This document shows positions 25,389-32,263 of a stretch of DNA of 32,263 nt, in pieces. The number at the start of each line of letters is the position of its first letter. The stretch's first letter is position 1. Under the pieces are notes generated by a model, which saw nothing but the letters and a program-made list of their open reading frames with translations, was not told the origin of the DNA and did not search any database. This DNA is from Betaproteobacteria bacterium (GTDB taxonomy: Bacteria; Pseudomonadota; Gammaproteobacteria; Burkholderiales; CAIKXV01), in contig CANHBC010000020.1 in the NCBI GenBank assembly GCA_947458835.1, positions 1-32,263 on the forward strand. Direction: 5' to 3'. The translations under genes were made by a program, and so were the position numbers.

Positions 25389-26504
25389 TCATGCCGCGCC
25401 GACCTCGGCAGCGGCCGGCACCACGGCCGGCTGATGCATTCGTGCGCCAGCGGTGACCAGCGCGACCGCGGCGGCGCGCACCGACGCCGGATCGACGCCG
25501 GCCAGGTTGACCACCGGCGCCTCGAGGTGGCCCTGGTAGTTGCGGAACATCGATCGGTCGTATGCGAGGTCGTAGTGCTGCTCGAGCAGGGTCGACACGA
25601 ACGCCGGCCAGTCGCGGGCATCGACCAGGGCGCGCCAGGATTCCAGCGTGGCTGCCGGATGCAGGCCGCGCAGGCATTCCAGCCGGTCGAGCAGGCGGGG
25701 CGCGTCCTGCACCAGGTGGTCGTACTCGTCGAGCAGCAGGCGGGTACGCGTGTCGACGGAGGCTTCGATGCGCAGGGTCGGTGCCTCGCGCATGCGTGCG
25801 ATCAGCGCATCGGGCACGTGCAGCACGCCGACGCGCTTGCTCTCGGCCTCGACGTACACCGGCCGCGCCGGGTCGAAGGCGCACAGGGCCTGCCAGACCA
25901 GGGACTCGAACAGCTTCTGCGGCGGTTGCGGGTCGCCCGGCAGGTCGCCGAGCACCGAACCGCGATGGTGTGCAAGCTGCTCGAGGTCGAGCACCTGTTC
26001 ACCCATTGCGTCCAGTTCGCGCAGCAGGCGGCTCTTGCCGCAGCCGGTGCGGCCGCACAGCACGCGCAAGGACAGCGTGCCGGGCAGCACCGAGAGCGCA
26101 TCGATCACGTGGCGCCGGTAGGCCCGGTACCCGCCCTCGAGCTGTTCCGCTCGCCAGCCGATCTCGCGCAGCACGTGCACGAACGAGCGGCTGCGCTGGC
26201 CACCGCGCCAGCAGTAGACAAGGGGCGCCCACCGGCGCGGACGGTCGGCGAAGGCGGTCTCCACGTGGTGTGCGATGTTGCGCGCGGCCAGTGCGCCGCC
26301 GACGCGCCGGGCCTCGAACGCACCCTGCTGCTTGTACATCGTGCCCACCTGCGCGCGTTGCTCGTCGTCGAGCACCGGGCAGTTGATCGCGCCGGGCATG
26401 TGGTCTTCGGCGAACTCCGACGGCGACCGCACGTCGATGAGCACGTCGTGACGCGCCGGGTCGGCGAGGGCGCTGGCGATGTTCAGAGGAGCGGGATCTG
26501 ACAC
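25389..26504 (-). CDS. mnmH: tRNA 2-selenouridine synthase MnmH (SelU)
   Basis: MnmH replaces sulphur by selenium at the wobble 2-thiouridine (mnm5s2U) of Glu, Lys and Gln tRNAs, using selenophosphate made by SelD. The product has 371 residues from GTG 26504. It shows an N-terminal rhodanese domain (LIDVRSPSEFAEDHMPGAINCPV, quoted in part; YKQQGAFEARR) with the catalytic Cys98 in VYCWRGGQRS, then a P-loop domain with RTGCGKSRLLREL and LEQLAHHRGSVLG. The frame is open for 45 more codons upstream, but those residues are unlike the family and the GTG gives the normal length. It is divergent from selD, its selenium donor enzyme, across a 161-bp region. Confidence 0.94.
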   Translation of the reverse strand: MSDPAPLNIASALADPARHDVLIDVRSPSEFAEDHMPGAINCPVLDDEQRAQVGTMYKQQGAFEARRVGGALAARNIAHHVETAFADRPRRWAPLVYCWRGGQRSRSFVHVLREIGWRAEQLEGGYRAYRRHVIDALSVLPGTLSLRVLCGRTGCGKSRLLRELDAMGEQVLDLEQLAHHRGSVLGDLPGDPQPPQKLFESLVWQALCAFDPARPVYVEAESKRVGVLHVPDALIARMREAPTLRIEASVDTRTRLLLDEYDHLVQDAPRLLDRLECLRGLHPAATLESWRALVDARDWPAFVSTLLEQHYDLAYDRSMFRNYQGHLEAPVVNLAGVDPASVRAAAVALVTAGARMHQPAVVPAAAEVGAA

Positions 26505-26542
26505 GGGAGACGTTTGCTGTCGGGAGCATCCCGATGGGCGGC

Positions 26543-26554
26543 GAGTGTACACTC
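26543..26554. promoter_or_regulatory. 12-bp perfect palindrome in the mnmH-selD divergent region
   Basis: GAGTGTACACTC is a perfect palindrome, with a second repeat TCGGGA-GCA-TCCCGA at 26520-26534. Both lie in the 26505-26665 interval that must drive mnmH (minus) and selD (plus). It is a candidate operator for a dimeric regulator; on the minus strand TACACT could also serve as a -10 box. Confidence 0.35.
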
Positions 26555-26665
26555 CACGCGCATGTCGGGCCATCCCGGCATTCCGGCCGTGGCGCTGCAT
26601 ATCACGGAATTTCCAGTGTTTTTTCAATGGCCGGCACAACGTCCTTTCCTGCAGGATCCCGACCG

Positions 26666-27793
26666 ATGCCCTCCGATACCGCTGCCGGCTCTGCTGGTGA
26701 CACCGTTGCCGCCACTGCGATCGATGCCCGCCCGGTGCGCCTGAGCGAGCTGTCCCATGGCGGTGGGTGAGGGTGCAAGCTTACGCCAGCGGTGCTGAGC
26801 GAAATCCTGGCCGCGTCGCCCGCCACGGCGGCGATCACGCGCGCCTTCCCTGACCTGCTCGTCGGTCGCGAATCGAGCGACGATGCAGCCGTGTACCGCC
26901 TGAACGACAGCCAGGCGCTGATCGCGACCACCGACTTCTTCATGCCGATCGTCGATGATCCGTACGACTTCGGCCGAATCGCTGCCACCAACGCAATCTC
27001 CGACGTGTACGCGATGGGCGGCACGCCGATCATGGCCCTGGCGCTGGTGGCCATGCCGGTGGCGAAGATCGGCGCCGCGGCCGTGCAGCGCATCCTCGCA
27101 GGTGGCGAAGCGGTCTGTGCCGCGGCGGGCATCCCGATCGCCGGCGGCCACAGCATCGACTCGGTCGAGCCGATCTACGGGCTGGTCGCGCTCGGACTCG
27201 TGCATCCGTCCCGGATCAAGCGCAACGACCAGGCGCGAGCCGGCGACGCACTGGTGCTGGGCAAGGGACTGGGCGTGGGCATCCTGAGTGCCGCACTGAA
27301 GAAGCAGGTGCTCGATGATGCCGGCTATGCACGGATGATCGAGAGCACCACCCAGCTCAACGCGATCGGAGCAGAGCTCGCCGCACGCGACAGCGTGCAT
27401 GCGCTGACCGACGTCACCGGCTTCGGGCTGCTCGGCCACGCGCTCGAGATGGCCCGCGGCGCCTCGCTGGTGGCCGGCATCGAATGGGCGTCAGTGCCCG
27501 TGCTGCCCGAGGCACTCCCGCATGCCGAGCAGGGCATCGCTACCGGGGCGTCCGGACGCAACTGGCAGAGCTACGGCGCCGACATCACCCTGCCGGACTC
27601 CATGCCCGAGTGGCAGCGCAACCTGCTGACCGATCCGCAGACCAGCGGCGGCCTGCTGGTGGCGTGCGAGGCCGACACTGCAGATGCGCTCGTGGCCGAG
27701 ATGCGCGCGGCCGGCTTCTCGTTCGCAGCGCGCATCGGCGGCCTGGAGGCGCCGGGGGCTGGCGGCGCTGGCGGACGCGTGGTGGTGCGCTGA
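26666..27793 (+). CDS. selD: Selenide, water dikinase SelD (selenoprotein; in-frame TGA = Sec35)
   Basis: SelD makes selenophosphate from selenide and ATP, the donor for selenocysteine-tRNA and for MnmH. From ATG 26666, with AGGA eight bases upstream, the frame reads LSELSHGGG, then TGA (26768-26770), then GCKLTPAVL, and continues to the stop at 27793. The family motif has Sec or Cys exactly there, so the TGA is read as Sec35 and the product has 375 residues. The rest is typical: DDAAVYRLND, ATTDFFMPIVDDPYDFGRIAATNAISD (in part), MGG, GGHSID and the C-terminal LTDPQTSGGLLVA. Starting at the internal GTG 26792 would remove the active-site residue and the following Lys. It implies that SelA, SelB and tRNA-Sec are encoded elsewhere in the genome. 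Confidence 0.95.
26771..26800 (+). promoter_or_regulatory. SECIS-like hairpin downstream of the selD UGA
   Basis: GCTTA plus CGCC (26779-26787) pairs with GGTG plus TGAGC (26791-26800, one bulged C) around the loop AGC. It begins eight bases after the TGA. The position and small apical loop followed by GGU fit a bacterial SECIS element bound by SelB. The fold was drawn by hand and includes two G-U pairs. Confidence 0.5.
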
Positions 27794-27830
27794 GCGCGCC
27801 GGTGCTGGACAGCCCGGCGCCACAGCGCGA

Positions 27831-28505
27831 TCACCGGGCTTTCAGTACATTGCGGATCTCGGGCCACAGCGTATCCAGCATCAGCGGCTGCGCGGCGACG
27901 GTGGGGTGGATGCCGTCGGGCTGGAAGAAGTCGCGTTTTTCGGCGAACGGCTCGAGGATGAATGGCACCAGCGGCGTCTTGGTGTTGCGCGCCGCCTCCA
28001 CGAACACCTGCCGGAACTTCTCGCCGAACGTGCGGCCGTAGTTGGGCGGCAGGCGTACGCCGACCAGCAGCGGCCGGGCACTGACCTTGCGGCTGGCCGC
28101 GACCATGTATTCGAGGTTGGCGCGGGTGGTCTCGAGCGATACCCCGCGTAATCCGTCGTTGCCGCCGAGGGCGATGATGACGGCCTGAGGCCGGTGGCGC
28201 GCGAGTTCGGCGTCGATGCGGTTGCGGCCACCGAGGGTGGTTTCGCCGCTGATGCTGGCGTTGACCACCTGCCAGGCGAGATTCTCTGCCCTCAGCCGGC
28301 GTTCCAGCAGGGCGACCCAGCCGGAACCCTGCGGCAGTCCGTACTCGGCGGACAGGCTGTCGCCGAACACCATCAGCACCGGCGTGGCGACCGGCTGGGC
28401 AGCGAGCGGGGCGGGCATCCAGGACAGCAGCGCCGACAGCAGCGGGACGGCGATCCGCAGCGACCGGACCGAAGACAGGAAAGACGACAGGATGGATGAC
28501 GACAA
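27831..28505 (-). CDS. tesA: SGNH arylesterase / acyl-CoA thioesterase I-like (TesA)
   Basis: The product is a periplasmic lysophospholipase/esterase of the GDSL (SGNH) family. From TTG 28505 it has 224 residues: a signal peptide (RSLRIAVPLLSALLS, cleavage near APLAAQ), block I VFGDSLSAEYG with the nucleophile Ser, block II NASISGETTLGG, block III IIALGGNDGLRG, and block V DGIHPTVAAQP with the catalytic Asp and His. The start is uncertain: no ATG gives a complete signal peptide, since the only nearby ATG (MPAPLAAQP) falls after it. With the TTG start the gene overlaps the divergent ybbA by 14 bp. The tesA-ybbA-ybbP arrangement is the same as in E. coli. Confidence 0.88.
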   Translation of the reverse strand: MSSSILSSFLSSVRSLRIAVPLLSALLSWMPAPLAAQPVATPVLMVFGDSLSAEYGLPQGSGWVALLERRLRAENLAWQVVNASISGETTLGGRNRIDAELARHRPQAVIIALGGNDGLRGVSLETTRANLEYMVAASRKVSARPLLVGVRLPPNYGRTFGEKFRQVFVEAARNTKTPLVPFILEPFAEKRDFFQPDGIHPTVAAQPLMLDTLWPEIRNVLKAR

Positions 28506-29256
28506 GCGGCACGCTCCGGCATTGAAGGCAGTCGATCTTACTAAACGGGTCACCACTGGCGAGTCATCGCTGCTGATCCTGTCCAGGGTCAGTTTCGAAA
28601 TCGAGGCAGGTGCCTCGGTCGCGGTTCTGGGCGCCTCCGGCTCGGGCAAGACGACCCTGCTCGGCCTGCTGGCCGGGCTCGACGTGCCCACCGAAGGCCG
28701 CGTCGAGGTCCACGGCGAGGACATCTTCCGGCTGGACGAGGATGGCCGCGCCGCGCTGCGCCAGCGGCTGGTCGGCTTCGTGTTCCAGTCGTTCCAACTG
28801 CTGCCGGCGCTCACCGCGCTGGAGAACGTGATGCTGCCGCTGGAACTCGCCGGACGGTCCGATGCGCGCGAGCAGGCCTTGCCGCTGCTCGAGCGGGTGG
28901 GGCTGGCGGCCCGCGTCGGGCACTACCCGAGGCAGCTGTCCGGTGGTGAGCAGCAGCGGGTGGCGCTCGCCCGGGCGTTCGTCACGCGGCCCCGGCTGCT
29001 GATGGCCGACGAGCCCACCGGCAACCTCGATGCCGCGACCGGCAGCGGCGTGATCGAACTGATGTTCGAACTCAACCGTGAACAGGGCACGACGCTGGTG
29101 CTGGTCACCCATGACGAGCAGCTCGCCCGTCGCTGCGGCCGGCGCCTGCGGATCGCCGCCGGCGAACTGGTGGCGGACGAGTCGGATCTGAGGCCCGCGG
29201 CAGCCGGCACGCCGGTGGCCGAGCCGACGTCCGCGCCGGCGGTGCACGCGGCATGA
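28492..29256 (+). CDS. ybbA: ABC transporter ATP-binding protein YbbA
   Basis: The 254-residue ATPase belongs to the LolD/MacB-type family that powers FtsX-like permeases. Walker A is GASGSGKTT near 44-52, the Q-loop FVFQSFQLLP near 96-105, the signature LSGGEQQRVALARAF near 146-160, Walker B LLMADEPTGNLD near 166-177, and the switch His is in VTHDEQ. The ATG at 28492 follows an AGGA by 11 bases and gives a short, variable N-terminus before the DLTKRV strand. The stop overlaps the start of ybbP (ATGA at 29253-29256), so the two subunits are translationally coupled. The exported substrate of YbbAP is not firmly known. Confidence 0.94.
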   Translation: MDDDKRHAPALKAVDLTKRVTTGESSLLILSRVSFEIEAGASVAVLGASGSGKTTLLGLLAGLDVPTEGRVEVHGEDIFRLDEDGRAALRQRLVGFVFQSFQLLPALTALENVMLPLELAGRSDAREQALPLLERVGLAARVGHYPRQLSGGEQQRVALARAFVTRPRLLMADEPTGNLDAATGSGVIELMFELNREQGTTLVLVTHDEQLARRCGRRLRIAAGELVADESDLRPAAAGTPVAEPTSAPAVHAA

Positions 29257-31766
29257 CTGGCGCGGCGAGCATGCTGCGGCTGTCGGCGCGGCTGGTCGCG
29301 CGCGACTGGCGCGCGGGGGAACTGCGGGTCCTCGTCGCCGCCCTGGTGATCGCCATCGCTGCGGTCACCAGTGTCGGCTTCTTCTCCGACCGCGTCCGGC
29401 TGGCACTGGTCGAGCAGGCCAATGCGCTGCTCGGGGCCGACCTGATCGTCGTGTCTGACCGGCCGATCGAGCCGGCGATTCGCCAGGAAGCGGAGCGCCT
29501 CGGACTGGCACAGACTACCGTGCTGCGCTTCCCGAGCATGGTCGTCATCGGCGAGCGCGCTCAGCTGTCCGAGGTGCGCGCGGTGGGCGAGGGCTACCCG
29601 GTCAAGGGCGAGATCGCACTGTCGCCCCGGCACCTCGAGCCGCCGGTGGCCACGCGCAGCGTGCCGGCGCGCGGTACCGTCTGGGTGGATACGCGGATGG
29701 TCGCGCTGCTGGGCGTCGACGCTGGCCAGTCGATCGAACTCGGCGACCGGTCGTTCACGATCGCCGGCGTGTTCGAGCGCGACGCCGAGGCCAGCGTGGG
29801 CTTCCTGTCGATGTCGCCACGCATCCTGGTCAATGCGCTCGACCTGCCCGACACGGGACTGGTGCAGCCGGCGAGCCGGATCAGCCACCGGCTGATGCTC
29901 TCCGGCACGCCGTCGGACGTCGCGCGCTTTCGTAACTTCGTCGCGCCTCGGCTGGGCGCGGGGCAGCGGACCGAGGACGTGCGCGAGGCGCGTCCCGAGC
30001 TCCGTAGCGCGATCGAGCGCGCCGAACGCTTCCTCGGACTGGCCGCGCTGGTGAGCGTGATCCTGGCCGGCGTCGCGGTCGCGCTCGCGGCGCGGCGGTT
30101 CCTGCAGCGTCACCTCGATGCGTGCGCGATGATGCGCTGCCTGGGCGCTCCGCAGCGGCAGATGGTGGGCCTCTACCTGGGTCAGTTCCTGCTGCTCGGC
30201 GGCGTGGCCAGCGCGATCGGGGTCGCCATCGGCGCGGCCGGCCAGCAGGTGCTGGTCCAGGTACTCGGATCGCTGGTGTCCGCCTCGCTGCCTCCGCCGA
30301 CGCTGGCACCTGCGTTCAAGGGCCTGGTCACCGGCGTGGTCCTGCTGCTCGGGTTCGGACTGCCGCCGCTGGTCGCGCTCGCATCGGTGCCGACGCTGCG
30401 CGTGCTGCGGCGCGACCTCGGTGCGCCCGGGCGCGGCAGCCTCCTGTCGTGGCTGGCCGCCGGCACGGCGATCGCGTCGCTGGTCCTGTGGGAAGCCGCC
30501 GACCTGAAGCTCGGCCTGGCGATGCTCGGCGGCACGCTGGCCATGGTGCTTGTCTGCGCGGGCTGCGCCTGGCTCGCCATGCGCGCCGCCGGCCGCCTGG
30601 CAGGCGGTGGCCGCGGACGCGGCGCGTTCACCTGGCGCTACGGCATCGCCAACCTCAACCGGCGTGCACTCGGCAGCATCGTGCAGATGACCGCACTCGG
30701 CCTCGGCCTGATGGCGCTGCTGCTGCTCACGCTGGTGCGCGGCGAGTTGCTGGACAACTGGCGCCGGTCGCTACCGGCCGACACGCCCAACCAGTTCCTC
30801 GTGAACATCCAGCCCGACCAGGTCGAGCGGGTGCGCGCCTTCCATGTGCAGGCGGGCCTTGCGGCGCCCCAGGTGCAGCCGATGGTCCGAGGCCGCCTGG
30901 TCTCCCTCAACGGACGGCCGGTCCAGCCGTCCGACTATGGCGACGAGCGTACTCGGCGGCTGGTCGACCGCGAGTTCAACCTCTCGTTCATGGCCGACCT
31001 GCCCACCGACAACCGGATCCTCGCCGGCCGGTGGTGGACGCCAGCGGACCGCGGCGCCGCGCTGGTGTCCTTCGAGCAGGGGATCGCGGAGCGCATCGGC
31101 GTGCGCGTCGGCGACACGGTGGTCTACGACGTAGCCGGCACCCGGCGCGAGTTCATCGTGGCGAGCCTGCGCCGGGTCGACTGGGACTCCTTCCGCACCA
31201 ACTTCTTTGTCGTCGCCGCCCCGGGGGCGCTCGACGGGCTGCCGGTCAGCTACGTCACCGCGTTCCGCCTGCCCGAGGGACGTGAGGGCTTCACCCACGC
31301 ACTGATCCGCGAATTCCCTAACCTGCTGGTGATTGACGTCGCATCCATCCTGTCCCGGGTCCAGCAGATGATCGACCAGGTGTCTAAGGCGGTCGAGTTC
31401 CTCTTCCTGTTCACGCTGGCCGCCGGGCTGGTGGTGCTCTACGCGGCGATTGCCTCGACCCGCGACGAGCGCATCCACGAGGGTGCGATCATCCGCACGC
31501 TCGGCGGCTCGCGCCGCCAGCTGCAGGTGGTGCACCTCGCTGAGTTCACCGCGATCGGCGCGCTGGCCGGAGGCGTGGCGGCGTTCGGTGCGAGCGCGCT
31601 CGCCTGGGCGCTCGGTCGTTTCGTGCTCGGCGTCCCGTTCACCTTCGACCCTTGGGTGTGGGTCGCCGGGCTGCTCGGGGGAGCGGTGCTGGTGGGTGCG
31701 GCGGGCTGGGTCGGCACGCTGGACACCACCCGGGCGCCGCCGCTGGCGACGCTGCGCCGCCTCTAG
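29253..31766 (+). CDS. ybbP: ABC transporter permease YbbP (FtsX-type, fused double unit)
   Basis: The 837-residue inner-membrane protein is the permease partner of YbbA. It has an N-terminal membrane segment (VLVAALVIAIAAVTSVGFF near 25-43), a large periplasmic domain to about 260, then roughly nine more hydrophobic segments in two FtsX-like groups (about 265-480 and 710-830). A second periplasmic domain lies between them at about 500-690. This two-part FtsX layout is typical of YbbP and unlike MacB, which has one unit fused to its ATPase. The short N-terminus starts in the ATGA overlap with ybbA. The last gene in the window begins 57 bp after its stop. Confidence 0.94.
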   Translation: MTGAASMLRLSARLVARDWRAGELRVLVAALVIAIAAVTSVGFFSDRVRLALVEQANALLGADLIVVSDRPIEPAIRQEAERLGLAQTTVLRFPSMVVIGERAQLSEVRAVGEGYPVKGEIALSPRHLEPPVATRSVPARGTVWVDTRMVALLGVDAGQSIELGDRSFTIAGVFERDAEASVGFLSMSPRILVNALDLPDTGLVQPASRISHRLMLSGTPSDVARFRNFVAPRLGAGQRTEDVREARPELRSAIERAERFLGLAALVSVILAGVAVALAARRFLQRHLDACAMMRCLGAPQRQMVGLYLGQFLLLGGVASAIGVAIGAAGQQVLVQVLGSLVSASLPPPTLAPAFKGLVTGVVLLLGFGLPPLVALASVPTLRVLRRDLGAPGRGSLLSWLAAGTAIASLVLWEAADLKLGLAMLGGTLAMVLVCAGCAWLAMRAAGRLAGGGRGRGAFTWRYGIANLNRRALGSIVQMTALGLGLMALLLLTLVRGELLDNWRRSLPADTPNQFLVNIQPDQVERVRAFHVQAGLAAPQVQPMVRGRLVSLNGRPVQPSDYGDERTRRLVDREFNLSFMADLPTDNRILAGRWWTPADRGAALVSFEQGIAERIGVRVGDTVVYDVAGTRREFIVASLRRVDWDSFRTNFFVVAAPGALDGLPVSYVTAFRLPEGREGFTHALIREFPNLLVIDVASILSRVQQMIDQVSKAVEFLFLFTLAAGLVVLYAAIASTRDERIHEGAIIRTLGGSRRQLQVVHLAEFTAIGALAGGVAAFGASALAWALGRFVLGVPFTFDPWVWVAGLLGGAVLVGAAGWVGTLDTTRAPPLATLRRL

Positions 31767-31805
31767 CAAACGGGCCCGGCCGCGCGGCGGGCGCGTCCGG
31801 ACCCT

Positions 31806-31814
31806 TGCTATACT
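31806..31814 (+). promoter_or_regulatory. Extended -10 promoter element before the last gene
   Basis: TGCTATACT has the TGn extension plus a -10 hexamer TATACT (five of six consensus positions). No -35 box is visible at the right spacing, as is normal for extended -10 promoters. The -10 box ends nine bases before ATG 31824, so the transcript would be nearly leaderless. Confidence 0.45.
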
Positions 31815-31823
31815 GGCTTCGCC

Positions 31824-32263
31824 ATGTCCCCTGCGATGCCCGCGATGATGATCGAAGTGCTCCTCGCGCTGCTCGCCCTGTTCGCGCTGGTCGCCTTCAC
31901 GTGGCTCGCGCTCAAGCTCGGGCAGCTGCAACGCTCCCTCGCACGCGCCCCGGAGGACCTGGCGACGCTGCTCGACGAGAAGCACCGCGCGATGCTGGTC
32001 GACCTCCACGAGGCGCTGGCGGGTTCGGCCGAACGGGTGACGCTGGCGCAGGCGACCCAGGCCGACTTGGTGCGCTCGAGCGTGTCCCAGGAACTGCAGC
32101 AGACGCGCGAGGCTATCCAGACCCTCCAGCTCGCCCAGGGCCGCGAGCTGTCCGCCAGCCGCGAGACGATGGCGCAGCGGCTGGCCGATCTTTCCGCGGC
32201 GCTCCAGGGCCGGCTCGACGCGATGCGCAGCGAGACGCTCACCCGGCTGCACGAGACGCTGTC
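31824..32263 (+). CDS. Probable RmuC-family protein, N-terminal part (runs off the window)
   Basis: The frame is open from ATG 31824 to the window end, giving 146 codons. Residues about 9-32 form a membrane anchor (IEVLLALLALFALVAFTWLAL), followed by a long Gln/Glu/Leu-rich coiled coil (about 35-146) with words such as SVSQELQQTREAIQTLQ and ALQGRLDAMRSET. This is the N-terminal layout of RmuC, whose C-terminal nuclease-like domain limits DNA rearrangements. That domain would lie beyond the window, so the call rests on architecture only; another membrane-anchored coiled-coil protein is possible. No Shine-Dalgarno precedes the ATG, and further in-frame ATGs follow at codons 5, 8 and 9. Confidence 0.55.
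   Translation, partial: MSPAMPAMMIEVLLALLALFALVAFTWLALKLGQLQRSLARAPEDLATLLDEKHRAMLVDLHEALAGSAERVTLAQATQADLVRSSVSQELQQTREAIQTLQLAQGRELSASRETMAQRLADLSAALQGRLDAMRSETLTRLHETL

Noticed and set aside
26792-27793. SelD starting at the internal GTG 26792
   Set aside because: This would remove the Sec/Cys and the adjacent GCK motif. The same frame continues upstream through the TGA to a good ATG with a ribosome-binding site.

Overview
The window is GC-rich and densely coded, and it looks like the chromosome of a betaproteobacterium, most likely Burkholderiales or a relative. The evidence is the hisZ-purA-phosphoribosyltransferase order, the rnr-rlmB ... rpsF-priB-rpsR-rplI-dnaB block, and two periplasmic Bug (TctC-type) receptors. 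Everything here was read by eye, with no database search.

Layout. 1-3073 (+): 3' part of hisZ, purA and a purine phosphoribosyltransferase. 3240-13291 is an accessory catabolic region. It has a Bug receptor (+), then a seven-gene minus-strand operon read from 11184 down to 4325: 2Fe-2S subunit, molybdenum hydroxylase large subunit, second Bug receptor, ACMSD-like amidohydrolase, isochorismatase-fold hydrolase, catalytically degenerate isochorismatase-fold protein, and PuuE-like polysaccharide deacetylase. Four of the six junctions are 4-base ATGA/GTGA overlaps. A CocE/NonD-type hydrolase is divergent. The set suggests uptake, ring hydroxylation and amide/C-N hydrolysis of an unidentified, probably N-heterocyclic, compound. 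13410-20885: tRNA-Leu(CAG) with its promoter, rnr and rlmB, an inserted third isochorismatase-fold gene, then the S6/PriB/S18/L9 operon with a probable S6:S18 autoregulatory leader, a strong terminator and dnaB. 20926-22068: a REP-associated tyrosine transposase (RAYT) bounded by a dispersed 22-bp repeat. 22083-27793: phoH2, bcp, a solo arnD homologue and mnmH on minus, divergent from selD. 27831-32263: tesA divergent from the ybbA-ybbP ABC exporter genes (the E. coli arrangement), then the start of a probable rmuC running off the window.

Most notable points. (1) selD is itself a selenoprotein gene: an in-frame TGA at 26768-26770 sits exactly at the Sec/Cys position of the GGU-GCK motif, so naive gene calling loses its N-terminus. 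(2) A 22-bp repeat family occurs at five loci, including a perfect 50-bp palindrome. It brackets the RAYT gene and also an isochorismatase-fold gene inserted in the rlmB-rpsF interval; the last codons and stop of the RAYT gene lie inside a repeat copy. (3) The seven-gene molybdenum-hydroxylase/amidohydrolase operon may be an undescribed catabolic pathway. (4) Several conserved enzymes look altered: RNase R has about 45 extra residues right after its catalytic Asp cluster, the ArnD homologue has changed metal ligands, and one isochorismatase paralogue lacks all three catalytic residues.
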